Both the position numbers and the translations under genes were made by a program. This document shows positions 13,101 through 24,307 of a stretch of DNA of 64,000 nucleotides, in pieces. Positions within the stretch are counted from its first letter, which is position 1, and each line of letters starts with the position of its first letter. The stretch is from the NCBI GenBank assembly GCA_036429605.1, contig JAVFKD010000016.1:62001-126000 (forward strand), in the 5' to 3' direction. The notes under the pieces were generated by a model. The model was given only the letters and a program-made list of their open reading frames with translations, did no database searches and was not told where the DNA came from. Source of the stretch: Cladobotryum mycophilum. Taxonomy: Eukaryota > Ascomycota > Sordariomycetes > Hypocreales > Hypocreaceae.

Positions 13101-15641
13101 TCGCAAGCCACCTCAACGCCGTTGGCGAGATAAGGCTTGACGGCTTCAGGACTAAGCGCAACTGCGGCCATGCGACCAACGCGAGTTTGGCGTTTCATCA
13201 CCAGTCCTCGATAAAAGGCACATATAATAGCCTGAGCCAACGTGAGTGAACCAGCGGCATACGCAGCACCGATCTCACCGCTTGAATGGCCGACGACAGC
13301 ACTGGGCGTGACACCGCATTTCGCAAGGAAGTTGACTAAAGCAACTTGTACAGCAGTGCAGATCGGCTGGGCGAACTCGGCCGTATCCATCAGCTCCTTT
13401 GACATATCAGAACAAATGACATCTAAACAAAAGGGAAAGGGAAGAAATGTCTACGTTAGCAATGTGATATCTAGTAAAATAAGGGTCGTTTAGGGTTCGC
13501 AAACCTTTAATGGTCCATGTTGGAGGCTCAGGTAGATTCTGCAGCACGCGGTCCATTTCCTGGATGTCATCATGAAATGAGATGCAGTCATGGATGAGAT
13601 CTTTTCCCATGCCAACCCACTGAGCACCTTGTCCTGTGAAGATGAAAACAACATCTGGAGTGACTGAAGCAGCCTTCTGGATGGGGCTGAACTCCAGTGG
13701 CTTATCCAGAGTCTCAGCAATGGCAAACGATCTATGTGATGCATGGGTGCGGCGCAGAGATAGTGTATATGCCAAGGCGTCAATGGAACGTTTCTGGGTC
13801 TCTGTGTACCGCCTGATATCACTTATTCTCCTTTTGGTGGCGTCGGCAGTGCTTGCGGAAAGTGGAATGAGATACGGCAGCCGCCAGGTATCTCCATCAC
13901 TTGGTTTGGTCACGCCATTACCACTGTCGTCTGCATTGGCATTTTCATCACTGATTGCATTCCCGTTGCGGTCTGGTTCATGATGGATTCCATTGGTTCC
14001 AGCTAAGAGCTGTTGGCTGGAGGTGCTTGCTGGAACCTCTCTCTTGGCGATTCTGACAGATGGCGATTGGCGAATTCCATGTGAAGCAGCAGAATCGAGG
14101 ATGACCTGGCTAGCGATCAGCTACAGGGAGAAATATAAAGCGAAGAGAACAGGACAGTATATAGTCACTCACATGTGCATTGGCTCCACCGATACCAAAC
14201 GAATTGATGCTAATTCGGGCAGGTCGATCCTTTGGCCATGGTACCGGTTCAACGGGCACTTGCAGCTTGCCTTGCTCAAAAGGAACTATGAGCAACTAGT
14301 AAGTATTGTTCTTTCTAGGCTAACCCGGAGTATTCAGTTTGAATCAATGAGTTGGGCTTACTGTTCGGGTTGGGAGTGGAAAAGTGAATATTCGGCGGTA
14401 TTGTCTCGTTTTCCAAGGCAAGGACTGCTTTGATAATACTGTTAATGCCGGCCGCTCCCTCTGCGTGGCCCACATTAGATTTGACCTAGAAAGAGTTAGT
14501 AAATTCCACGAAGCTTATACATGTGAGAAGGGTATTGTCTCACCGATCCAATATATGTTCCTTTCCCTCCAAATACATTAGCCACACTTTTGGTCTCAAT
14601 AGGGTCCCCAGTCTGTGTTCCAGTTCCGTGGCATTCAACAAAGGGGGTCTGAGTTATATCGCTGATTCCAGCCACTTCATACGCTCTGCGAATCATAGCT
14701 TCCTGGCATACCTGGCTAGGAACTGTAACGGCTGTCGTTCCTCCGTCGGAGTTGACAGCTGTAGCCCGGATTATTGCCCGAATTGGATCGTTATCCCGGA
14801 GCGCATCATCTAGCGGCTTGATTAGGATAGCATTGATAGCCTCACCCCGAGCAAAGCCATCAGCATTTGCATCGAAGACGTGGCATGAGCCAGTGGGTGA
14901 AAGTACGCCTTGCTCAGACATATCCATGGTCATCGAAGGGCTCATTATCAAACTAGAACCAGCAACGACAGCGACAGGGCAGTCACCGTTGTACAGTGCT
15001 TGACAAGCCAAGTGAAGACTGGTCATGGAGGCTGAGCAAGCTGTCCGTACGGTCATGCTAGGAATCGAGACCTTAGTATAAACTCGACGCGAAAATGAGA
15101 ATGCGATGAACGAGAGGGAGAATTACCTGGGCCCTCTGAAGTCGAACGTATGCGATAGATTGTTTGCTAAGAAATAATCTCCCGCGCCGGTAATACGATT
15201 AGTGCCAGGTGATGACTGAGGATCCATATGCATCATGTTCTGCCAGTCTTCACCAAAATTACCAACGTAAACACCAACATTGGTGCCTAGCAAGTTACTT
15301 TGACCCGCATTATCAACACACTCCTTGACAACCTCAATCAGCAGTCGTTGCTGCGGATCAGCGCCTTCCAAGTTCTTTGGCGGAACCACAAAGTGCGAAT
15401 TATCGAACGCCTTCAGATTCACATTGAGAAAATAACCAGTCTCAGCGGCGACCCTTTGTCTGGATGCCGTTTGGTCAATCAGCGCGCTCACGTCGTAGCG
15501 ATCGGTGGGCACTGGACATTTGCCATCTCGTTTTTCTATTAAGAAGTTCCAAAAGTCTTCAGTCGTGGAGATGTCGCCCGGAAGTCTCAATCCGATGCCA
15601 ATGATGGCGATGAGAGGTGGTGTATCTTTCTTTGGAGCCAT
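7163..15641 (-). CDS. Highly reducing type I polyketide synthase (KS-AT-DH-MT-ER-KR-ACP)
   Basis: Iterative multidomain synthase that builds a reduced, possibly methylated polyketide chain. Fifteen exons with canonical junctions can be placed: 15641-15127, 15057-14544, 14485-14362, 14285-14173, 14105-13505, 13422-12973, 12907-10722, 10665-10569, 10502-10471, 10404-9532, 9481-9197, 9149-9075, 9015-8672, 8614-8137 and 8053-7163. They sum to 7,578 bases, an open frame of 2,525 residues. KS triad: Cys179 (TACSAS), His315 (ECHGTGT), His350 (NVGH). AT Ser669 (GHSSGE). DH His978 and Asp1147. A C-methyltransferase motif I (LQIGAGASAAT) follows. ER begins about VRWVGLNFRDLM. KR has GGMGGLG plus Ser2272, Tyr2285 and Asn2289. 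ACP Ser2473 (GIDSL). There is no thioesterase or release domain, as usual for this class. All domains look intact although the neighbours are decayed. Confidence 0.96.
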
Positions 15642-16959
15642 GTTTTAGCTAAGCGCGAGCGTAGCAGGTAGTGTATAATTTGGTTCAGGAGAAGAATATC
15701 AACGTTTATGCTATATGACCACGAATAAGTTGAGAGTGAGAGACAACAAGTTGGGATGCAGGATTCAAGTCATGTTAAAGTACGAAGTCCCTACGAAGTC
15801 CCTACTCCGCACGGGGATAGCATGTCCAGATGACAGCGGGAAGCTTCCCGGTTGCACAAGTGAGACACAGAAAAGAATGAGGCGGCTGGTGGATGTTCCG
15901 TATGCAGTAACATGCAGTGGAATCACAGGCTTGGTAGACATGACCCACAGCAAGGCTATGCGTAAATGGTGAATGAATTGTACAGTGGCTAGCTGGCTAT
16001 TAGGACTAGAGAGAGAGAGGTTAGCCTAATGGAAAATGAAACCCAAGAAGAGAAGGGGCCTTTGCTTCGTACCAGTAAGATTATACCACAAGACAAGACA
16101 GAGCAGAGACAGCATTGGTGACGCTGTCGCCCATGAGTATGTGATATTACTTAATGTAAGACATGCAGAGGAGAATGCAGAGGTACCTAACCAAGGTACG
16201 GAGTATATACCTGGTAGGATATGAGAATAGAAGAGTCAGTTGCTGCTGTGCAATTAACAGTTCTCTATGTTTTTTGCCATATTTGCGAGCCCGTGAGGGT
16301 AGCCACAGCACCACACCATCAACCTGGGCTGTAGCTAATTTCTGTTCAGAAGGGACAACCCTGAGCCTTCATCGAGAGAGCCGTCCCGCAGGACTAGCCT
16401 GAAGAATATGGGTCATGTGAATCTGGAAGGTGGGGGAATATAAGTGGAGGGTTCCAGATGAGTTGCTACCCCGCTATTAACAGTAGGCTATTGAGGTGAG
16501 GGTGCCTACCGTTAAATGGAATCTTCGATGTGGATCTAAATCACATTCATACACAACTGTCACGACCGGATTGCGGCAGACGTAAGGGGGACAGTAAAGT
16601 GCCAGAATAATCTAAGTGAGAGAGATTACGAGGCCCGAGAACAGCTAACTAGCTGCTTTCAAAAGGGCGATGATCAGTTCTATTGATCTCTAAGGAGTTT
16701 CTTCCCCAGAATATCACCATCTACTTATACTAGTTCTAGCTACTATTTAGTAGCAATCCCAATTTCACTTTATTTGGTAGCTGAGAATGTAGTTTAGTAT
16801 ACTGAAGATGTTGCGTCTAGATGGAATCAACACTACTCGTATCGCTCCCGCTATCATTGAAATACATCAAAATTCGTCGTCCAATCCCAATTCCCAGATC
16901 TTTGGCTCTTCAGAGGTGTATGGAGGCCAGACGACGAGTCAGTGGGCATCAGTTGAGAA
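15642..16959. other. Promoter region of the PKS and tail of the NLR relic
   Basis: No gene supported. The stretch is moderately AT-rich with short frames only. It separates the PKS start from the 3' end of the NLR pseudogene, both minus strand, and so must hold the PKS promoter. I could not single out a cluster-regulator binding site with confidence. Confidence 0.55.
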
Positions 16960-18758
16960 TGTCAGTAGTTCGAGGCCCTTCTCACAGGCATAAAACCTCC
17001 TCGCACGCCGTCCTCTGAGTATTGACCAAATCTCGACATTTCCGTCCTTGAATCCGACAGCCACGAGCTGGCTATCAGAAGAAATAGCCAGTGAAACCGG
17101 ATTAATTCCGTTACAGCGAAGAGTTCAGGAAGTGTCAATGCTGTCTCCAAAGATGGCCCATATCGAAGCAGCATATTCATGTTCGTCCCGGTGCTTTGAA
17201 ATGATGGCAATCCACTTGCCATTAGGCGATACATCCATCGTTCTGACATCAATATCCTTTAGCTTTTCGGCTGGTATTGTCTTTAGGCATTCGCCATTGG
17301 CCGTGCTCCAGATTTCTAGGTTGAGGTTCCCCCATTCACCCACTGATGCAGCTATATTGCCGTCTGCCGATATATTCATCCGCATGCCAAATGTTCTGTC
17401 AGTGTCTTCACTTTCGGCTGCATATCTGCTTGTATCAAAGATCTTGATTACCCCATTGAAGCCACCGGTAGCAACCCACTGGTTGTCAGGGGATATAGCC
17501 AGTGACCTCGGCCTATACCGTCCGATTAACCTCGGGACACTATCATCGTCGAGGTTCCAGGTCATAATCTCGGCCTTAGGGGTTGCATAGACCAATGGCC
17601 ATCATTAGAGAGCACCAATTTCGAGCGACCAGGAGTTTCAATTCGAGACAAGCATCCACCAGTCCTTATATCCCTCGCAATTATTTGACGGCCGAATTCC
17701 TCGCTGTCGCCGATTGCTAAATAGATGAGCTGGCTGTCAGATGATAATGCAATAGATGATATCTTCCCATTCTCTGCAAACGTTCCTACAAGTCCGCCTA
17801 TGACCCTGTCCCAGATCTAGACAGTATCCTCATACCTACAAGCGAGAAGCTTTCCATCAACCAACGTTGAGAGCGCGGTTCCCGGACCTAATCTAGTAGG
17901 TGTAGGTATCATCAGGTAGTCGTCATTATCCGATTCACCAACAAGAATCGTCGCATTGTCCAAAGCTGTAGCTGTCCAGCTTCCATCGGGTGATATAGCT
18001 ACCTGATCCAAATGATGACCGCGGCGAATCATCCTCAACCCTCTTTCGTTGTCCCAGGTCATAGCGGGCATATTTACGAATAGAAAAACGGCCCACTCAC
18101 TATTCGAAGACATGACTATCGAAGACAATATTCCGAATGTATAAATATCGCAATCAACTGTCCTCAAGCATTCGTCATTCGTGATATCCCAGGTTTTGAT
18201 GACACCATCTGTGGAAGCAGAGAAGAGTAACAAATTGTCAACCGAAAATGAAACTGCAAGAACAGCCCTATGAGAGTTTGAACGCATGAGTCCCAGTCAA
18301 TCTTTGGAGCGGGCACAACGGAGATTCTAGAACCGTTTGCTCTCAGAGCCGCAAACCTGCGTCGAACAATGCTTCTTTCTGGGGCAAATATAAGAGCAGA
18401 GTAATAAATCTGTAGAGGTGCTATGTCGATTGAATGTCGGCAAGAAAGGACGAATCTTCTGGCGTCATCAAGGAAAGCTGTAGCATTGACATCGTTCTTG
18501 GGTCAATTTCTTAGAATGTTGTCCCGTATTGAAGATAAAACATTTACTTACACGATCGAGTTTCCTTAGATTTTCCACGGCATGGACACCCATGGATAGC
18601 TTGCCCAGAATACTCGGTGCTTCTAGTCAATGGAGAAAGCCTATCGTCAAGAATTTATAGGCCTCATTGCCATCCTTCACTTCCCCAACACCTTCCTTCC
18701 AGTGATGAGCCCAATAGAGACATGCATATTGAACCTCGGGTGCAAGAACCTTATTAAT

Positions 18759-18771
18759 TTTCTTTTGTTTT
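18759..18771. repeat. Target-site duplication, left copy
   Basis: TTTCTTTTGTTTT, identical to 19590-19602. It borders the poly-T (minus-strand poly-A) end of the LINE fragment. Confidence 0.82.
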
Positions 18772-19589
18772 TTTTTTTTTTTTCATTCATTACGCTTATG
18801 GAGGCCGAAGGCCTATGAAGCGGCTATCTATCTATCTAAAAGCTTACTGTACAGTGACTTTCTAGAATAGTAGCTAGCTGGCTAGCTTTCAAGCTAACAG
18901 TATAAGGCATTGTGTTTTCCAGTTGGTGGTTTTCTTTCTCCTAGTTCCAAGCGTTATGTATGTCCCTTAGCCTCTAGGCTGACTAGCTAACTAATCAGCC
19001 TATATCTACTCTTCTAAAAACCAGCTTCGCGTACAGATCTTCGTGCTAGTAAGGAAGCCTATTAGGGCTTCCTTTCCTAGTTTTGTTGTGAAGAGCTTCT
19101 GTAACGTTAGCTGGGCTCCTGGCCCTAAGGCCTTCTGCAGGGCCTTTCTAGGCCCTTGGTATCTGCTACAGCGTAGCAGCAGGTGTTGCGTTGTGTGTCG
19201 TTGGCTACATCTACAGCGGTCGTCAGGGAGGTTCTTTATGGCTTTTTGATAGCTTTTAAGATACCCTATCCCTAGTTTTAGCTGGATATAGGCTGACTGG
19301 GTTGATCTCGGTCCCTTGACTAGGTTAGCTTTTAGCGAAAAGCTAAGGTTATCTTGAGCTATCCTGCGGTATTGGGTGCCTAGGCCTCTCGCTCTCTGGC
19401 CTGTCTCCTCTCTCATCTCTTCACTGGCCCAGCTAGTCTGCCACTGCTGTACTATGACTTTTCTTATCTTCCGGTTTAGGTAGCTAAGAGAGGCGTATGG
19501 GCGGCCTCTATACGAGGCTTCTAGCCCTTTCTTAGCTAACTGATCAGCTATTTCATTCCCTGGGATCCCTGTGTGGCTGGGTACCCAGG
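18772..19589 (-). mobile_element. 5'-truncated LINE (Tad-like non-LTR retrotransposon) fragment
   Basis: An 818-base insertion on the minus strand. Its 5' end encodes the C-terminal end of an RNase H domain (WVPSHTGIPGNEIADQLAK), followed by the Cys/His-rich tail typical of fungal LINE ORF2 proteins (CRCSQRHTTQHLLLRCSRY); the frame ends at 19006. A 3' untranslated stretch follows and then a poly-A tail, seen as the T run 18772-18783. The element is flanked by a perfect 13-base duplication. This is the expected product of target-primed reverse transcription with 5' truncation. It carries no reverse transcriptase and cannot move by itself. It sits inside the NLR pseudogene between the NACHT-associated helices and the region before WD40. 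Confidence 0.9.
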
Positions 19590-19602
19590 TTTCTTTTGTT
19601 TT
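19590..19602. repeat. Target-site duplication, right copy
   Basis: Identical to 18759-18771; it borders the truncated 5' end of the LINE fragment. Confidence 0.82.
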
Positions 19603-22110
19603 ATTTCTTCGCGAAATGCTCCCGTGTCATTTAGCTCACAGATGTCTTTCTTGACATTATTGGACAATAACTCCAGACACCGATTCGCTAGTCGCTTGTG
19701 GACGTCCTTTTCGTCGATATGAAACTTGTTCGTATTACTATTCGTTGGGTCGATGAGGAAGTCACGAAATGACTGGTGGCATAATCGGATAGGGCCAACA
19801 GGGTCATCTGGAATAACCAAGACGGAACGCAGCCAGTCCAATCGCTCTATAATGATATTCACATAAACCCCAATAAGGAGTGAAAGAGCCTTAATACTGA
19901 GAGGATCCATAAGAGTAATAACGGCACCGACAATTGTCTTGAACTCGGATATCGCTTGGTAGGATTCTGCCCCCTCAAGACCACTGATCATCTGCTCCAA
20001 GATTGGTAAATACGTACGACCAAGCTCACTACTAGTCCAAGACCTGAATATTCTTTGGAGGCGGCCATCTAGACCTCCACTACCGTAGCGTTTATCCTCG
20101 ATGAATCAGCAAGCAGTCGCCGCGAAGATGAATAAAGGGATAGCCATACTAACCAATTTCTGGAAGTCGTCTTGAGATGGCCATTCTTCTGGCAAACTGA
20201 GCTTCGATACTTTCCTAGCCTCAATCCAAATCTGTTCAAATCGACTCTTTAAGAAGGCCCGAATATCCTGCCCAAGTGTGTCAAGGGAAATATCCCCAAG
20301 GGGTTGGTCTTTATACATGCCAGGAATTTCTGCTAACCCCAGTCGGATTGGTGTCTCTGGCCGACTGGTCACGAGGATCTTCAAATATAACGCTTTGCTT
20401 TCCTTGATACGTGATAAGAGTTCGATAATCTCTCGAGCCCCTCTTTCGTTTTCACACTCATCGAGGGCATCTATAACAACAACGAATGTCTGAGTAACTA
20501 AGGAGTCGTTGTAATGACTTTCTGTCTCCTTCAGTGGTTCCAGAATAAGGGTCTCAAATTGCAGGCTTGTCGACTTATATGCGATCTTAGGCTCCGCTTC
20601 CATGGCATTCCGTACATATTTTGCCATTGGAGCCAGTAGATATGGGGATCATCAGAATTTCTGACCCAGTCATTGATTTCTTTAAGCAGTCCAACTCTGG
20701 TGCCGGCACAACATGAAGTAACATCGCTCTCATGATTGGCATAAGAGTCGAATATAGCATCTCCCACAGCGGGTAGACCACTTATGACATACTGTTGATC
20801 AGGATTTAGTGTCGGGAGTGCGTTAGGTTTTCTATATTCAAGGTTAGCCTAAACAGATTTGGAATGTTCTCTCAACATACGGCTTCATCTTATCCAGCTC
20901 TGTCTTCAGCAGTATATAGAGTGAATCACTCGGTCCCATGTATTTGTTCAACCCGGAATAGTCTGTGTCCATCGAATACGCCTTACCAATACCTCGTGCG
21001 GAGTCTCTGGTAACAATCTTGTAGCAATTGTTAGATTCACAGATACGGCATATATAGGTTTATGGTACCTGCAAGGCCAGGTGAGAGCCACCCCAAGAAA
21101 TATGTCCGTTTTGTCTCATAGAAGGAAGTGATTCGTGTCTTTGATTGCCTGGATTCTTTCTGTTCCATACATTCGGTGAAGCGATCTTCGAGATCGGAGA
21201 GATTCTCCCCATGGTTTCTCAGAGAAAGTAATAACGAAGTATTGGATCCGAGATAACGTGTCAAGGCGGCGTAAGTCGCTCCGAGCAAAGACACCGGAGA
21301 TTCTTGATGTGGAGTTCCAAGGAAAACAATCCCTGTAGTACTGTCGACAACATCTCTCACATCCTCATCGGAGGCTTCTCCGAGACATAGCGCCTATGCG
21401 GAAAGCATCAGTATCTATAAGAAGATAAACGAACAACCAGCGATCCAGCCAATACCTCTTTAATGATGATGCCACCAAAGCTATGACCAATAAAGATTAT
21501 TGGAACATTCTATAGCCAAAGTTAGATAACTCTCTCATTCATTCACATGACCAAATTTTACTGGGCCATTTGACCGAAACTCTTTAAGCTGACTGAGTAG
21601 CTTCTGCCCGATTTGCTGGGCAGTCTTAGCTGGACTATCGGCTAGCCAGTCCAAGTTTGAGGAGAATCTCAAGATTCTAGCACGAGGGTAATCATTCGGC
21701 AAAATATTCTTGAGAAGATCTATACGTTCATATTTGGCATGTTCATCCCGATTCGATTGGGGGACTTTGGCCGTCCATGTGTATTCCGGATTAGCCCCTA
21801 GGCCATGAACGGCGACGATGCTACCAGGATAGTGACATTAGGTCTCTGTAATTCAATATCGAAACAATAATTTTAGACAATTGTCTTACTCGAAGGCGCC
21901 ATCTTCTGGGCCAGCAACATGCTCGATGTCATCCGGGCGGCTCTTCACTCGGCGACGACGAATCCTAACGGAAACTAGATATGCTAGTAGGAACACTACC
22001 AAAATCAACGTTACCAGTACTCCCACGGTGCTGGTAAGAATGGTTGCCCATTGCAGCTGTACTAGCAGGGCTGATGGATAAGTGGGAGGGATGTTGAGTC
22101 TCGGCGACAT

Positions 22111-23137
22111 AGCAGTAAATTGACCTCATGCAGCGTTGACAAAGAGCTAGAATTCCGCTACTTGCAGTGGCAGTCTCTTGGGTAGGAAAATGAGATAGAG
22201 TCATCCGTGGTATGCATCATGGTGGTCTGTGGAAGCCCAAAGAGCCTTGGACTCCAACAGTTGCGTCAGCTGTCAAAATTATGCATCCGTACTCCGTGTA
22301 TTTATGCACACTCCCTTCTATTTTATGTGTCTTGGAATCTACCTACATAGGTACTATTAGTGCAATATGATACCCTATAGCTATTTTCACTAACACGACA
22401 ATAACATGGCTGATACCGAGAGAGAAGATGCATCGATCTACCACATCAGAAAGTGTAAGTGTGCACTCACTAAGTGATGAATCTAAGCACCTTGATAACA
22501 ATGATAAGTGCTAGAATTCAATGACTAGCGAACATGGCTAGCTTAATAAAGGACGTTGCAATGTCCATGTCCTCTAGCTTCATGAGAGAGCTTAGGAAGC
22601 ATTGCTAGAACATACTAAACCGAATAGTAATCCAACGTTACCCGATGTTTACGCTGCTTATGGACAGCGTCTATCAGGGGTTGGTCAAAAGCGGTCATGG
22701 GACAGCGTTAACTTTCCTATTCCGTGTGCGACACAAAAGGAGCCTCCAGGGCATTTCCAATTTGTAAGCACCCAAAACAATTTTCACCCAAGAAGCTGAC
22801 TGCGCAAGCCATCTTCTAATCGGAATTTCCTCATTTTGCGATGCAATGAGAGAATGTGTTGATTTGTAACTCACAAGATGCTAGTAGACCGACTGAGGTA
22901 GGGACCAGCCAACAATAAACTATATGCTAGGTCTATATATAACACACATAACACGTCTATCGCTTATTCCCCCTCTTTTAAGTGATGTGTTCAACCGAGG
23001 TTACTGCTATCTAGACTTATAACCTGACCAATATATCTATCTGACCATCTCGCACTTTTTCCCATCCTTCTCTCATCCAAACATCCAAGAAAACAAAACA
23101 AAAACAGCGAATTCCTTCTTCTACTACATCGTTCATC
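22111..23137. other. Intergenic region upstream of the OYE gene
   Basis: No gene supported. It holds the divergent 5' regions of the NLR relic and the oxidoreductase. A pyrimidine-rich leader lies at about 23042-23092 before the oxidoreductase start. Confidence 0.55.
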
Positions 23138-24307
23138 ATGACGGCTGGCGAATCCAAGCTATGGCAGCCCCTCAAAGTGGGCAACTTGACGCTCTCCCAT
23201 CGTCTCGTCATGGCCCCCCTGACCCGCTACCGCAACGGGGACAACCATGAGCCCTTGGATCTGATGGTCCAGTACTACGCCGACCGCGCTTGCGTCCCCG
23301 GTAGTCTCATCATCACAGAAGCCACCGGCATCTCAGGGGCAGCCGAGGCGAGACCGAATCTCCCCGGAATCTGGACCGAGGAGGAGATTGCCGGCTGGAA
23401 GCGCGTCTACGAAGGCGTTCACGCCCGAGGCAGCTTCGTCTTCCAGCAGCTCTGGGATCTGGGACGCGGAGGCAGCGCAGAGTACGTCACCAGTCGCGGA
23501 TACAAGTACGGCTCCAGCGGCGACGTCAAGTTGAAGGACTCTCCCGTGCCGCCTGAGCCTCTGACCGAGGAGGAGATATGGCAAAAGATTGGTGAGTACC
23601 GCAAGGCGGCCAGAAATGTGATTGACGCCGGCGGCGATGGCGTTGAGATTCACGGTGCCCATGGATACCTCGTCGACCAGTTCACCCGTGACAGCGCCAA
23701 CAACCGTACCGACAAGTGGGGTGGCTCCGTCGAGAACCGAAGCCGCTTCTTGATCGAGGTCGTCAAGGCCGTCACAGAAGAAATCGGCGCCGAGCGCACC
23801 GGTCTGCGCATCAGCCCCTTTGCCACCTATCAGAGCTCTTATTCCAGCGACACATGGGAACAGACAACCGACGTCGTCCGCAGACTCAAGGAGGGCGGAT
23901 ACAAGCTTGCCTACCTGTCCATCGTGGAGCCTCGCGGCGACCCCGGCCTCCTGGGCGGTCCCCCACCTCCAGACCACCCACAGCCCTTCACAAAGACAAA
24001 GCCCTCGTTGGACTTTCTCCTGAAGGAGTGGAACAACTTCACCCCTATTGTAGTCGGCGGAGGCTACGATGCCAACAATTCAGAGGTAGCCGTTGACGGT
24101 CAATACAAACCTTACGATGTTGCCGTCGCCATCGGACGTCATTTCATCTCCAACCCTGACTTGGTCTTCAAGGTCAAGAACAAGATCCCCTTTACGCCCT
24201 ACATCCGAGAGACCTTTTACCTTCCCAAGAGTCCGGTTGGGTACAATGACTATCCTTTCAGCAAGGAGGCGATCCAGGCTGGATTGGTGCCATCGGTGGC
24301 CAATTAA
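23138..24307 (+). CDS. NADH:flavin oxidoreductase / old yellow enzyme family
   Basis: FMN-dependent ene-reductase-type enzyme of 389 residues in one exon. The (beta/alpha)8 barrel opens with WQPLKVGNLTLSHRLVMAPL, carries the flavin-site Thr29 in APLTRYR, and has the active-site motif HGAHGYL with His172, His175 and Tyr177, matching the His-x-x-(His/Asn)-x-Tyr pattern of the family. RDSANNRTDKWGGSVENR is the usual family signature after it, and IGRHFISNPDL near the C-terminus is the phosphate-binding end. It is GC-rich with clean codon use, unlike the decayed region to its left. Substrates of fungal members range from cell-wall stress enones to alkaloid intermediates, so a specific role cannot be given. 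The start ATG is preceded by TTCATC and is the first in frame. Confidence 0.94.
   Translation: MTAGESKLWQPLKVGNLTLSHRLVMAPLTRYRNGDNHEPLDLMVQYYADRACVPGSLIITEATGISGAAEARPNLPGIWTEEEIAGWKRVYEGVHARGSFVFQQLWDLGRGGSAEYVTSRGYKYGSSGDVKLKDSPVPPEPLTEEEIWQKIGEYRKAARNVIDAGGDGVEIHGAHGYLVDQFTRDSANNRTDKWGGSVENRSRFLIEVVKAVTEEIGAERTGLRISPFATYQSSYSSDTWEQTTDVVRRLKEGGYKLAYLSIVEPRGDPGLLGGPPPPDHPQPFTKTKPSLDFLLKEWNNFTPIVVGGGYDANNSEVAVDGQYKPYDVAVAIGRHFISNPDLVFKVKNKIPFTPYIRETFYLPKSPVGYNDYPFSKEAIQAGLVPSVAN

Larger units (their letters stand above)
16960..22110 (-). pseudogene. Decayed NLR gene: membrane anchor, SesB-like hydrolase, NACHT, WD40
   Basis: Fungal NLR-type (STAND) genes act in non-self recognition and cell death. 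From 22110 downward one sees a likely transmembrane helix followed by basic residues (VRIRRRRVK), an alpha/beta-hydrolase of the SesB type (IVAVHGLGAN; nucleophile elbow IGHSFGG; IVFLGTPH), a NACHT Walker B (VVVIDALDEC), the helical region, and WD40 blades at about 18.29-16.96 kb. Damage is heavy. The segment after IYWL, where Walker A should sit, is missing with a frame change near 20640. In-frame stops lie at 20106-20108, 18627-18629, 17817-17819 and 17125-17127. The frame shifts near 17600. A LINE is inserted at 18772-19589. Removing the LINE and one target copy restores a continuous frame across that point, which shows it was one gene. It cannot make a working NLR now. Confidence 0.85.

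Noticed and set aside
7163..15641. A broken PKS, because many separate frames are seen.
   Set aside because: All breaks coincide with canonical introns and the 15 exons sum to an open frame with every catalytic residue checked.
16960..22110. An active NLR gene with unusual introns.
   Set aside because: Four in-frame stops, a frame shift, loss of Walker A and a LINE insertion cannot all be removed by canonical introns.
23333..24096. Long minus- and plus-strand frames over the oxidoreductase gene.
   Set aside because: They are shadows of a GC-rich coding strand; the plus-strand 389-residue frame has all family motifs.
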